DNA of 64,000 nt from Methanocella sp. (GCF_035506375.1 NZ_DATJPM010000074.1:1-64000); one strand, 5' to 3'. Positions 44,075 to 52,860 are shown, counted from the first letter of the stretch. Notes: generated by a model not told the origin, from the sequence alone. A program made the numbers and translations.

Positions 44075-44605
44075 ATGGCTGACGAGTTCGAACCCAAGAT
44101 ACTCGGCATACTGTGTAACTGGTGTACCTACGCAGGCTCGGACCTGGCGGGCACATCGAGAATACAGTACCCCCCCAACGTACGTGTCATCCGTGTGATG
44201 TGCACGGGCCGTATCGACCCCGCGTTCGTCATGGAGGCGTTCAGCCTCGGCGCCGACGCGGTGCTCATATCGGGCTGCCACATCGGCGACTGCCACTACA
44301 TCGCGGGCAACTACAAGGCAAGACGCAGGATAGCCCTGACCAGGAAAGTCATCGAACAGTTCGGCATCGACCCCAGGAGGCTCAAGATGACCTTCGTCTC
44401 GGCATCGGAAGGTGCGCTGTGGGCGGAAGTCGTCAAGGACATGGTCAATACCATCAAGAAGCTGGGCCCCACGCCCGTCCAGAAGAAGGTTGACCTGCAC
44501 GCCGCAGGCGGGCACGCCGCCGCGGGCGCGGACGAAGACCTGGCAGAGATCGCAAAGGCAAGCGCTGGAAAGAAGCTGGAAGCCGCGCCGGTACAGAAGA
44601 AGTGA
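44075..44605 (+). CDS. mvhD: F420-non-reducing hydrogenase iron-sulfur subunit MvhD, with extended tail
   Basis: A 176-residue [2Fe-2S] protein joining Mvh hydrogenase (or formate dehydrogenase) to HdrA. Cysteines at 14, 17, 43, 68 and 73 (CNWC, VMCTGR, GCHIGDC) are the expected ligands. ATG 44075 has AGGAGGT just upstream, before the hdrA stop. About the last 40 residues form an Ala/Lys/His-rich extension not needed for the fold. It lies between hdrA and fwdD, away from mvhGA. Confidence 0.92.
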   Translation: MADEFEPKILGILCNWCTYAGSDLAGTSRIQYPPNVRVIRVMCTGRIDPAFVMEAFSLGADAVLISGCHIGDCHYIAGNYKARRRIALTRKVIEQFGIDPRRLKMTFVSASEGALWAEVVKDMVNTIKKLGPTPVQKKVDLHAAGGHAAAGADEDLAEIAKASAGKKLEAAPVQKK

Positions 44606-44630
44606 CCGGGGCTTCTCAGGAGACCCGAAA

Positions 44631-45044
44631 ATGACTAACTCGATAGAAGCAAACCTGATATCAGGTAGGACCTTCATGCAGGGTGTCGCCATCGAGGGGC
44701 ACAAGCATGAGGATGAATATATCAAGGCCTGCGGGATATGCGAAGTTGACGTGAGCGACCTCAAGAAGCTCAAGGTCTTCCCCGGCCAGACCGTGAGGGT
44801 CAAATCGGCTTACGGAGAGGTAGTCGTTAGGGCGGTAAAAGCGACCCAGGGTCCGCACCCTGGGCTGGTCTTTATTCCCATGGGGCCATGGGCAAACCAG
44901 GTAACGAGCCCGAATACGTATTCGACGGGCATGCCCCACTTCAAAGGAGTAAAGGTCACCATCGAACCAGCGCCTAACGAGAAAGTTCTGAACGGCATCG
45001 AGCTGCTTCAGAAGACCACATTAGACCTGAAGGTGAACGCATGA
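44631..45044 (+). CDS. fwdD: Formylmethanofuran dehydrogenase subunit D
   Basis: A 137-residue molybdopterin-dinucleotide-binding subunit that completes the FwdB active-site cleft. Typical is the segment GQTVRVKSAYGEVVVRAV and PHPGLVFIPMGPWANQV. Start ATG 44631 has AGGAG upstream; longer in-frame reading to 44412 is inside mvhD. It overlaps fwdB by 4 bases, so the two are translated together. Confidence 0.93.
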   Translation: MTNSIEANLISGRTFMQGVAIEGHKHEDEYIKACGICEVDVSDLKKLKVFPGQTVRVKSAYGEVVVRAVKATQGPHPGLVFIPMGPWANQVTSPNTYSTGMPHFKGVKVTIEPAPNEKVLNGIELLQKTTLDLKVNA

Positions 45045-46405
45045 TTGAGACTAAAGCTGAAACGGTCGCCAAACAGGAAAACCTAAAAATAGTCACCGAT
45101 GTGGTCTGTCCCTTCTGCGGTACCCTTTGCGACGACATCAAGGTCGTGCTCGACGGCAACAGGATCGTCGACACGATGAACGCCTGCATCATCGGCAACG
45201 AGAAGTTCAAGTCGGCACAGGCCGGCCACAGGGTTCCCAGGCCGATGGAGAGAGTGGAGGGCACCACCGAGTTCGCTCCAGTTAGCTACGACTACGCCAT
45301 CGAGAAGGCGGCACAGATCCTGGCCAACGCCAGGAGGCCGCTGTTCTACGGCTGGTCGTCCACGTCCTGCGAAGCGCAGGAAGTCGGCAACGAGCTGGCG
45401 GAGATCACCGGCGGCGTCACCGATAACACTGCCTCTGTCTGCCATGGGCCGTCGGTCATGGCCATCCAGACCGTCGGAGCGCCATGCTGCACCCTGGGCG
45501 AGGTCAAGAACAGGGCCGACCTCATCATCTACTGGGGCTGCAACCCCATCCATGCCCACCCGAGGCACATGAGCCGCTACACCATATACCCGAGAGGCTT
45601 CTTCACGGAGAGGGGCTTCGACGACAGGACCTTGGTCGTAGTGGACCCCAGGCCTACGGACACGGCAAAGCAGGCCGATATCTACGTTCAGGTAGAGCAG
45701 GGCAAGGACTACGAATTACTGGACGCCTTGAGGACCGCCACCCGCGGCGAGGACATCCCCGACGTGGTAGCGGGCGTCAAGAAGGAGCAGATCAAAGAGC
45801 TGGCCGAATTGGCGAAAAGCAAGAAGTTCGGGCTGCTCTTCTTCGGCATGGGCGTCACGCAGACCACCGGCAAGCACCGCAACATCGACATCGCCATCAG
45901 CTGGGTAGCGGACATGAACAAGTACACCAAGTTCAGCCTCATCCCCATGCGGGGCCACTACAACGTCACCGGCTCCGGCATGGTCATGACGTGGCAGTCC
46001 GGCTTCCCGTTCGCCATGGACTTCTCCAGGGGATACCCGAGGTATAACCCGGGAGAGACCGCGGCCAACGACATACTGCTGAGGCACGAGTGCGACGCAG
46101 CGCTGGTCATCGCCTCCGACCCGGGCGCACACTTCCCGGTATCGGCGATGAAATGGTATGCCCAGATCCCGACGATCGCCATCGACCCGCACTACACGCC
46201 CACGACCGGCATATCCGGGCTGGTCATCCCGTCGACTATCATCGGCGTCGAAGAGGAAGGCACCGCCTATCGTATGGACAACGTGCCCATCCGCTGCAGG
46301 AAGGTCATCGACTCTCCGGAATTCCTTTCGGACGAGGAGATCCTCCGCAGGATCCTCAACAGGGTCAGAGAGCTCAAGGGACTACCCGCCGGAGGACATC
46401 ACTGA
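45041..46405 (+). CDS. fwdB: Formylmethanofuran dehydrogenase catalytic subunit B (cysteine form)
   Basis: A 454-residue W/Mo-bis-MGD subunit that reduces CO2 to formate inside the enzyme. The [4Fe-4S] ligands are in VCPFCGTLCDD (Cys23, 26, 30) and probably Cys49. The metal ligand is Cys134 in NTASVCHGPSVM, so this is the cysteine and not the selenocysteine form. FwdB and FmdB cannot be separated from sequence alone; the nearby tungstate-type transporter slightly favours W. Fourth-last gene of the unit. Confidence 0.94.
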   Translation: MIETKAETVAKQENLKIVTDVVCPFCGTLCDDIKVVLDGNRIVDTMNACIIGNEKFKSAQAGHRVPRPMERVEGTTEFAPVSYDYAIEKAAQILANARRPLFYGWSSTSCEAQEVGNELAEITGGVTDNTASVCHGPSVMAIQTVGAPCCTLGEVKNRADLIIYWGCNPIHAHPRHMSRYTIYPRGFFTERGFDDRTLVVVDPRPTDTAKQADIYVQVEQGKDYELLDALRTATRGEDIPDVVAGVKKEQIKELAELAKSKKFGLLFFGMGVTQTTGKHRNIDIAISWVADMNKYTKFSLIPMRGHYNVTGSGMVMTWQSGFPFAMDFSRGYPRYNPGETAANDILLRHECDAALVIASDPGAHFPVSAMKWYAQIPTIAIDPHYTPTTGISGLVIPSTIIGVEEEGTAYRMDNVPIRCRKVIDSPEFLSDEEILRRILNRVRELKGLPAGGHH

Positions 46406-46414
46406 GGTGGAACC

Positions 46415-48169
46415 ATGGCAAGGAAAGTAACAACTGCAACCAATGAACTATTAATAAAGAACGGTTTCGTCTACGACCCGGCCAGCGGCATTAACGGTGA
46501 TGTCAAGGATATCGCGGTCCAGAACGGCAAGATCGTGGAAGCGTCCAGGCTGACCACCGGCGCCAGGGTCATCGACGCAAGAGGAAAGATCGTCATGGCC
46601 GGCGGCATAGACCCGCATACGCACGTCGCCGGGCCCAAGGTCAACGTCGGCAGGATGTTCCGGCCGGAAGACAAGCTCCACGACCCCAAGCTTGAGCACT
46701 CATCAAAGCTCATCCGGGCCGGAGGAGGCTTCTCCGTGCCGTCGACGTTCACGACGGCGTACCGGTACTCCAGGCTGGGCTACACCATGGCCAACGAGGC
46801 GGCAATGCCCCCACTGCTGGCCAGGCACACCCACGAGGAGATCCGCGACACCCCGATCATCGACCAGTCGGCGTTCACGCTGCTGGGCAATAACTGGCTC
46901 GTGATGGAATACATCAAGAGGGGCGAGACCGAGAAGCTCGACGCATTCGTCGCATGGATGCTCAAGGCCACGAAGGGCTTTGTCATTAAACTAGTCAACC
47001 CCGGAGGCACCGAAGCCTGGGGCTGGGGCAAGAACTGCGTCTCCATCGACGACCCCGTCCCGTACTTCGACGTCACCCCGAAAGACATCATCCAGGGCCT
47101 GGCGGGCACCAACGAGAGGCTGGGCATGCCCCACTCCATACACCTGCACGCCAACAACCTGGGCCACCCGGGCAACATCACCACCACGCTCAAGTCGCTG
47201 GCGCTGACCGAGGGCATCAAGACCAACAAGAAGTCGGGAAGGACGCAGAACGTCCACCTGACCCACGCCCAGTTCAACGCTTATGGCGGCACCGCCTGGA
47301 AGGACTTCTTCTCCGAGGCCAGCAAGCTGGCGGACTACGTGAACGGGCACGACCACGTCACCATCGACGCGGGCTTCGTCACGCTCGACGAGACTACGAC
47401 GATGACGGCGGACGGCCCGATGGAGTTCGGCCTGCACTCGATCAACCACCTGAAGTGGGCCAACACCGACGTGGAGCTGGAGACCGGCTCGGGCGTCGTC
47501 CCGTACATCTACGACCCCAAGCTGCACGTCTGCGGCATCCAGTGGGCCATCGGCCTGGAGCTGGCGTTACTCGTCAAGGACCCGATGAAGTGCTTCATGA
47601 CGACGGACCACCCGAACGCAGGGCCGTTCACCCGCTATCCCACCATCACAAGCTGGCTCATGAGCAAGAAGGCCAGGGACGCGAAGATGGCGACACTGCA
47701 TAAGTGGGTGCCCGAGAGGACGAAGCTCGCGGGCATCGACCGGGAGCTCTCGTTCTACGAGATCGCCCAGATGACCAGGGCAGGACCGGCAAGGGCATTG
47801 GGCATCGGCAAGAGAAAAGGCGGACTGGCGCCCGGCATGGATGCGGACATCGCCATCTACAGCTTCAACCCGAAGACCACCGATGCAGCGGACAAGCCCG
47901 AGGCGCTCGTTAAGGCGTTCGAGAATACCGCATACACCATCAAGGGCGGCGAGGTCGTCGTCAAGGACGGCGAAGTGGTATCCCTCGGAAGCACCAAGAG
48001 CACCTGGTGGACCGACGCCGACGGCTTCGACAACAAGGAAGTCGCCAACGACATAGTGGACAAGTTCCTGAAGTACTACTCGGTGACCATGAACAACTAC
48101 CCGGTCCAGGAATCCTATATCCCGAACTCTACCGTGATAAAGGCCGGGCCGCTTGCGGGAGGTAACTAA
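46415..48169 (+). CDS. fwdA: Formylmethanofuran dehydrogenase subunit A (formate-to-formyl amidohydrolase)
   Basis: A 584-residue dinuclear-zinc amidohydrolase that condenses enzyme-made formate with methanofuran. Metal-site sequences are GGIDPHTHVAG (about 60-70), FVIKLVNPGG with the likely carboxylated Lys, HLHANNLGHPGN and HLTHAQFNAYG, and the late Asp in TADGPMEFG. The start is ATG 46415 with GAGGTGG upstream. It is 2 bases before fwdC. Confidence 0.94.
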   Translation: MARKVTTATNELLIKNGFVYDPASGINGDVKDIAVQNGKIVEASRLTTGARVIDARGKIVMAGGIDPHTHVAGPKVNVGRMFRPEDKLHDPKLEHSSKLIRAGGGFSVPSTFTTAYRYSRLGYTMANEAAMPPLLARHTHEEIRDTPIIDQSAFTLLGNNWLVMEYIKRGETEKLDAFVAWMLKATKGFVIKLVNPGGTEAWGWGKNCVSIDDPVPYFDVTPKDIIQGLAGTNERLGMPHSIHLHANNLGHPGNITTTLKSLALTEGIKTNKKSGRTQNVHLTHAQFNAYGGTAWKDFFSEASKLADYVNGHDHVTIDAGFVTLDETTTMTADGPMEFGLHSINHLKWANTDVELETGSGVVPYIYDPKLHVCGIQWAIGLELALLVKDPMKCFMTTDHPNAGPFTRYPTITSWLMSKKARDAKMATLHKWVPERTKLAGIDRELSFYEIAQMTRAGPARALGIGKRKGGLAPGMDADIAIYSFNPKTTDAADKPEALVKAFENTAYTIKGGEVVVKDGEVVSLGSTKSTWWTDADGFDNKEVANDIVDKFLKYYSVTMNNYPVQESYIPNSTVIKAGPLAGGN

Positions 48170-48171
48170 GC

Positions 48172-48975
48172 ATGGAAAAGATTACCTTAACCCCCAAGGC
48201 GGACGAGAAGTACCTCGTCCTCGAGGCCGAGTGCATTTCACCGGACGTGTTCGCGGGTAAGACGCTGGACGATATCAAAGAGCTGAAGGTCTGGGAGGGC
48301 AACACCACCTGGCCCCTCGGCAAATTCTTTGAGATCACTGGCACCGTGGCCGCGAAGCCTGAAGACCAGGCCATCGTCGTCAACGGCAGCGTGCCCCGGG
48401 TCAAGTACATCGGCTCCAGGATGACGAACGGCGCTATCCTCTGCAAGGGCGACGTGGACATGTACTGCGGCGCCTGGATGAAGGGAGGCAGCATCATCGT
48501 CAAGGGCAACGCCGACGCGTTCGCGGCCATCCAGATGGAGGGCGGGCAGCTCCTCATCGAGGGCAACGCGGGCAACTACCTGGGAGCTTCCTATAGAGGC
48601 GACTGGCGTGGCATGAAGGGCGGCGAGATCGTGGTCAACGGCAACGCGGGCTGCGACATCGGCGAGTACATGATGGGCGGAACGATCACCGTCAAGGGCA
48701 ACGTGGACATCAACGCGGGTATTCACGCCGGACGGGCCGTAGGCGCCAAGGAGCCCGGCGGAAAGATCGTCATCATGGGCAACGCCATCGGAAGGGTCGG
48801 CGGCCAGATGATCCGCGGCAACATCTACGTGCTCGGCAACATCGAGACTATGATGCCCGGATTCGCGCTGAAGTCCACCGAGGACGTCGACTTCGAAGGC
48901 AAGAAGACACCCTTCAAGGTCTACACGGGCGACCGCGCAGAGGCCGGAAAGGGCACTCTGTACGTGAAGGCATAA
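48172..48975 (+). CDS. fwdC: Formylmethanofuran dehydrogenase subunit C
   Basis: A 267-residue beta-helix subunit, made of GNxG-type repeats (GDVDMYCGAWMKGGSIIVKG, GNAGNYLGASYRGDWRGM) also found in the C-terminal domain of glutamate synthase. It holds FwdA to FwdBD. ATG 48172 has GGGAGG. It is last in the ten-gene unit, and an AT-rich stretch with a TATA box and palindrome follows at once. Confidence 0.93.
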   Translation: MEKITLTPKADEKYLVLEAECISPDVFAGKTLDDIKELKVWEGNTTWPLGKFFEITGTVAAKPEDQAIVVNGSVPRVKYIGSRMTNGAILCKGDVDMYCGAWMKGGSIIVKGNADAFAAIQMEGGQLLIEGNAGNYLGASYRGDWRGMKGGEIVVNGNAGCDIGEYMMGGTITVKGNVDINAGIHAGRAVGAKEPGGKIVIMGNAIGRVGGQMIRGNIYVLGNIETMMPGFALKSTEDVDFEGKKTPFKVYTGDRAEAGKGTLYVKA

Positions 48976-48979
48976 GAAA

Positions 48980-49020
48980 AGATTATATAACAATATGAAC
49001 ATCTCCTTACGGAGATGTTC
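48980..49020 (+). promoter_or_regulatory. Promoter with 24-bp perfect palindrome
   Basis: agattatataac (48980-48991) is a TATA box, and gaacatctcc (48997-49006) pairs exactly with ggagatgttc (49011-49020) around ttac. The predicted start site lies within the palindrome, which would suit a repressor operator. It might instead be the hairpin terminator of the fwd unit, although no T-run follows. Confidence 0.5.
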
Positions 49021-49062
49021 AACCCTATTTATTCCCGAACCAAGGCTGGGAGCACGCCATCA

Positions 49063-49428
49063 ATGCCCTGGTATAAGGCCATTGTCAATTCCACAACATC
49101 GACCACGCGCTTTTTAATGGACAATTACGCGGGCGTTGAGTTCCGGGTCGTCGGCCAGGAAGAGAAGGACGGCGTCATTTTCCGCATCTCCGAATTCTTA
49201 AAGGACGGCAAGGTCATCGTCCATTCCACCGTGGAAATGCCCGTCGCCAGGAATCCTCCCGAGTTCATCGAGGAGATGCGCCGCAGGGTCATCCCCATCG
49301 GCGACGCAATCCGTATGAACGGGTACAGCGTCGAGTACCGCATCACCGACCACGATACCGTTTTTAAGGAATATGAGATGGTGGGCGACGTCTACTTAAG
49401 GATCAAAGAGCTCTACTACGAAATGTAA
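49063..49428 (+). CDS. Conserved hypothetical protein, possible chorismate-lyase-like fold
   Basis: A 121-residue soluble protein beginning MPWYKAIVNSTTSTTRFL. It has alternating beta strands (VEFRVVGQEEKDGVIFRI, KVIVHSTVEMPVAR) and a Tyr/Glu-rich end. Something like the UbiC/UTRA-type fold is possible, but I cannot identify it. ATG 49063 fits the TATA box at 48980. Downstream of it lies a TIM-barrel protein gene, 78 bases further. Confidence 0.6.
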   Translation: MPWYKAIVNSTTSTTRFLMDNYAGVEFRVVGQEEKDGVIFRISEFLKDGKVIVHSTVEMPVARNPPEFIEEMRRRVIPIGDAIRMNGYSVEYRITDHDTVFKEYEMVGDVYLRIKELYYEM

Positions 49429-49505
49429 TTTTTACGGCCAAAACAGGCATAGGGCGATTTAATCGTGCTTTGCTGATTTATCCATTCGGCTTCAACATTC
49501 CAGTA

Positions 49506-50279
49506 ATGCCCGAAGTGTTGCTGCAGGTACGCTTACCGAACCTGAAGAAGGCCGACGAGATCTTCGAGATAGCCGAAAGGTCAGGCTACGACGGCATCGA
49601 GCTCGACTGCGCCGGCCTGGACTGTAGCCTGGACGACCTGTACGTCAAATCGGTCGACTATAACCTGCCCATAAAGAGCCTGCTGGCGCCGACTCTGACC
49701 TTCAGCCAGCCCGTGCACTATCTATTGCACGGCGACACCGACGTACATTCAGCCTTTCACGCATTCAAGCCTCAGCGCATCGTCTTCCGGCTGCCAGGCA
49801 CGCCGGTCCTGAAAGACCTGGCCGGCTACGTGTTCAAGGACCGCCTGAACTATTTTAAAGGCCTCTATGGCAATGATGCTATTTGCGTCGAGAACGGGGC
49901 CCCCTCGGGAAGCCTGCGGGTGCCCCCCATATTTGACATCAAAGGGGTAAGGAACCTGGCTTACGAGCTCGACATCTTCATCAACTTCGACGTGGCCAAC
50001 TGCGCCGCCAGCGGCCGGGACATCCTTCAGGCCTATGACATGCTGGCGCCCCGCGTGAAGAGCGCCCACATCAGCGACCACGGCGGGCGGGATTCCAGCC
50101 ACCTCGTCCCGGGGGACGGCCTGCTGCCTCTCGGCACACTGCTCACAAAGATGAAGGCCAACAGGTATAACGGATCCTTCACCATGGAGCTCGACCAGCA
50201 GGAGATCGCCGGCCGGGACAGCGGAGAGATAATGATACTTTATAAGGAACTCATCGGGTACGTGAAAAGCCATTTTTAA
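49506..50279 (+). CDS. Xylose isomerase-like TIM-barrel protein
   Basis: A 257-residue protein of the AP-endonuclease-2/sugar-isomerase superfamily: GYDGIELDCAGLD (early Glu ligand), then FVENG-like ICVENGAPSG, NFDVANCAASG, SAHISDHGG and late FTMELDQ. These give the usual metal-binding Glu, Asp and His. The substrate is unknown; it may be a sugar isomerase or a cofactor-pathway enzyme. ATG 49506 is preferred over TTG 49470. It ends near a repeat element. Confidence 0.75.
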   Translation: MPEVLLQVRLPNLKKADEIFEIAERSGYDGIELDCAGLDCSLDDLYVKSVDYNLPIKSLLAPTLTFSQPVHYLLHGDTDVHSAFHAFKPQRIVFRLPGTPVLKDLAGYVFKDRLNYFKGLYGNDAICVENGAPSGSLRVPPIFDIKGVRNLAYELDIFINFDVANCAASGRDILQAYDMLAPRVKSAHISDHGGRDSSHLVPGDGLLPLGTLLTKMKANRYNGSFTMELDQQEIAGRDSGEIMILYKELIGYVKSHF

Positions 50280-50304
50280 CATCTGCCAGGGTCCTCTAAA
50301 AAAT

Positions 50305-50450
50305 ATCAAGAATGCCCGAAGACTTTTTCAGCCACGGAGCTACTCTAAGCGGGCCTGAAGCTACACGAAGACATTATTAAAATATTAAAGCGCTTAGAGC
50401 CAGCTTCGAATAACTTTGAGACCGGACAGTCTTCGCGCGACTTAATCTCT
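50305..50450. repeat. Dispersed repeat (cagccacg / ctctaagcg family)
   Basis: Copy containing cagccacggagctactctaa, cctgaagctacacgaagaca and gcgcttagagccagcttcg. The ends carry cgaagac and gtcttcg as inverted repeats. Related to elements at 57.69-58.02 kb and 0.42-0.50 kb. Nothing coding. Confidence 0.6.
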
Positions 50451-50505
50451 TTTAGAGTGTTATGACTATGGCTGCAATCAAATAATAAAATTGAAAAAAA
50501 GAAGC

Positions 50506-51177
50506 TTATTTCGTTATCTTTTCGAGCGCCTCGACGACGCCCGCCAGCTTCGCCGCCGGTATGCCCACGATGAGCTCGTCGTCGGCGATCTTCGCGAACT
50601 TCCGGGACCCGTCGCACCCGAAGGTGGCGTTCATCTCGCCCGTATTGTATACCTGGGCGACGGCGTCGGCGCAGACGGACTGGATGCCCGAGAAGCTCAC
50701 GATGTTGCGGCCGCCCTTTTCGTATATATTGGACTGGGCGATCTTCAGGAGCTGTTTCGGGTTGCCGATGACAACGACCACGTCCGGCACGAAGGTCGCC
50801 TTTTCCAGAGGCGCGTACAGCGACGCGACGAAGTGCTTATTCGTGCGGGGCACTGCGTCCATTGTCTTTTTGGCCGACTCCAGGGTCTTGAACCTGCCCA
50901 GGCCGAAGTAGAATTCGCCGGTCCTGATCTTCTCCGGCGTCTCCGTAATGCCCATGGCTCCGGCGCCTCCGGCGCAGGCGTGCTGCTCTTTGGTGGCATA
51001 GAAGACGTCGCCGGCCCTCGCTTTCTGGACCATCTCGCAGTGCCTGATCTTTTCCTTCAGCTCGGGAACGCCGGCGGGTATCTCGCTTTTTTCTTTAATT
51101 AATCGGACGGCCACGGGCGAGCCCTTGAGGCCGAGGAGCGTCTTTAATTTCGATGATATTTCCGTATAATTATCCAT
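50506..51177 (-). CDS. DUF169 family protein
   Basis: A 223-residue soluble protein of DUF169. Typical are LKGSPVAVRLIK, the Cys-containing HACAGGAGAMG and FSGIQSVCADA, and GCDGSRKFA. In methanogens members are common, some near Fe-S or corrinoid genes, but no activity is established. Four conserved cysteines may bind a cluster. Start ATG 51177. It is downstream of fen1 in the same direction with 60 bases between. Confidence 0.82.
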   Translation of the reverse strand: MDNYTEISSKLKTLLGLKGSPVAVRLIKEKSEIPAGVPELKEKIRHCEMVQKARAGDVFYATKEQHACAGGAGAMGITETPEKIRTGEFYFGLGRFKTLESAKKTMDAVPRTNKHFVASLYAPLEKATFVPDVVVVIGNPKQLLKIAQSNIYEKGGRNIVSFSGIQSVCADAVAQVYNTGEMNATFGCDGSRKFAKIADDELIVGIPAAKLAGVVEALEKITK

Positions 51178-51237
51178 AACAGTAGCCTCTTAACATTGTT
51201 AATTAAAAACGGCGTTGAAGTTTAAAGCCTTTTTGAG

Positions 51238-52257
51238 CTAAAACCATGCCGACAATGTCTTTTGCTTGCCCGTCTCCGATGCGGCCTTATCGAGCCGCTC
51301 GACGACCTTGCCCACGCGCTCGGGCGAGAAGTTATGCTCGTCGCAAAGGAAATGCTTTATCTTTTCAGGCTCGGGCCTGCTCCACTTAATATTATAATCG
51401 TCCGTTGTGGGCGGATGCAGGAAGAACTCTTTAATCTCCTCATAATTCTCGATATTCTGCCCCAGCTCATCCAGGATCGCCTTCATGTCCGGGTGTTTTT
51501 TGACGAGCTTTAATGCCGTCTTTGGGCCGACTTTGTATATTCCCGGGTTAAAGTCCGTGCCCACCAGGATGCCCATGTCCACGAGCTGCTCTCTCGTGAC
51601 TTCCAGGGTCTCCAGGACTTCCTTGAGCTCGACGATCTGGGGCTTCACGTCCACGTAGACGCCCCGCCGGGGCACCTTCCGCCGCCCGGTGATGGTGACG
51701 TTCCGGATCATCCTGGGTGCGCCGAAGAGCAGCGAATCATAATCCTGCGAGCCCACGTAGTCTGCGGCGCCCTTCTGGACCATGTAGGAGGCCTGTGCCT
51801 CGCCCTCCGAGGGCGCGATGATAAAGGGGACGCCCATGTAGCCTAGAAGTTCCTTCGAGTCTTTTATTATTTGGGCGTTGATGCTGGTGGAGGCCTGGGC
51901 GTACTTGTAGGCCTCCGCGCTGCCCGACGCCACGGCCGCCTCATACATCTGCTTCGCCGCCTCCCGCACCTCCCGACGGGCCTTGATGGTCTCCGCCTTC
52001 AGCGAGGGCGGCTTGCCGTCGTAGACGAACACTGGCCTGATGCCCTGCTCGATGAGATTCGTGACGCGGTAAATGATGCCCGATAGATGAGACGTCACCT
52101 CGCCCCTGTCATCGACTAAAGGCGTGCCGTCCATCTGCCGGATGATGCTGAGAAACTGGTAAAGCGTGTTAAAAGCGTCTATGGCGATGACCTTGCCGCT
52201 CAGGTCCGCCAGCGAGGTCTCGTGCTCCGGCACCAGGTCCGTGAGGTCGACTCCCAT
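51238..52257 (-). CDS. fen: Flap endonuclease FEN1
   Basis: A 339-residue structure-specific nuclease of Okazaki fragment processing and repair. The XPG N-region (VIAIDAFNTLYQFLS, VFVYDGKPPSLK) and I-region (EGEAQASYM, VGSQDYDSLLFG) supply the metal-binding Asp and Glu residues. Helix-hairpin-helix VGTDFNPGIYKVGPKTA follows. The C-terminal KQKTLSAWF is a clear PCNA-interacting motif. ATG 52257. It lies downstream of a DUF2148 gene. Confidence 0.95.
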   Translation of the reverse strand: MGVDLTDLVPEHETSLADLSGKVIAIDAFNTLYQFLSIIRQMDGTPLVDDRGEVTSHLSGIIYRVTNLIEQGIRPVFVYDGKPPSLKAETIKARREVREAAKQMYEAAVASGSAEAYKYAQASTSINAQIIKDSKELLGYMGVPFIIAPSEGEAQASYMVQKGAADYVGSQDYDSLLFGAPRMIRNVTITGRRKVPRRGVYVDVKPQIVELKEVLETLEVTREQLVDMGILVGTDFNPGIYKVGPKTALKLVKKHPDMKAILDELGQNIENYEEIKEFFLHPPTTDDYNIKWSRPEPEKIKHFLCDEHNFSPERVGKVVERLDKAASETGKQKTLSAWF

Positions 52258-52326
52258 GTTCAGGCTCCCTATAATGCTGGTCTTTTAGATATTTAACTTA
52301 ATCGAGAAAAAGAAGTGAAGGGCCGG

Positions 52327-52860
52327 CTACTTCCGGTCGAAGAACGGGCTCTTGCCGGTTACGCTCAGCGGGATGCCGTAGGCTTCCTTGATGTCGGAGT
52401 CCTTGAACAGCTTCAGGTTCAAAGCCGCCCTGCCGACGGAGAACATGATGCGGTTGTCGATGTGGTGCAGGCCCGCGACGGCGGCCGCCGAGCAGGCGGC
52501 GATGCCGAGGTCGCCCGTGCTGATGGCGCATACGCCCTTGTGCTTGATGTTCTCCGCACAGTCCTTGAAGCCACAGTAGCCGCAGACCGGCAGGTAGATC
52601 GGCACGGGCCGCTGGCCCAGCAGCACGACGGCTTGCGAGCTGTCCACGCAGCCGGCGTCCCTGGCGAAGAAAGCGGCGCTGTTCTCTTCGGCAACGCGGC
52701 GCATCTCCTTCGCGATCTTATCCTTATCCCTGCCCGTGACCACCATCGTCAGCAGATTGTCCACGCCCTTGCCCTTCGGGGCAGTCCTGGCGGCCGCGCA
52801 CATGAGGGCCGCCACTTCCTCGACGGCCTTCTGTTCCATGTCCTTGCCCTTCGTAATCAT
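52327..52860 (-). CDS. DUF2148 (ferredoxin-domain) protein
   Basis: A 177-residue protein of DUF2148. Cysteines cluster in VCGYCGFKDCAENIKHKGVC (about 92-111) and suggest Fe-S or metal binding. It is conserved near redox genes in methanogens and clostridia, function unknown. Start ATG 52860 is one base after the rubredoxin stop, so it is translated with it; ATG 52839 is an alternative. Confidence 0.82.
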   Translation of the reverse strand: MITKGKDMEQKAVEEVAALMCAAARTAPKGKGVDNLLTMVVTGRDKDKIAKEMRRVAEENSAAFFARDAGCVDSSQAVVLLGQRPVPIYLPVCGYCGFKDCAENIKHKGVCAISTGDLGIAACSAAAVAGLHHIDNRIMFSVGRAALNLKLFKDSDIKEAYGIPLSVTGKSPFFDRK

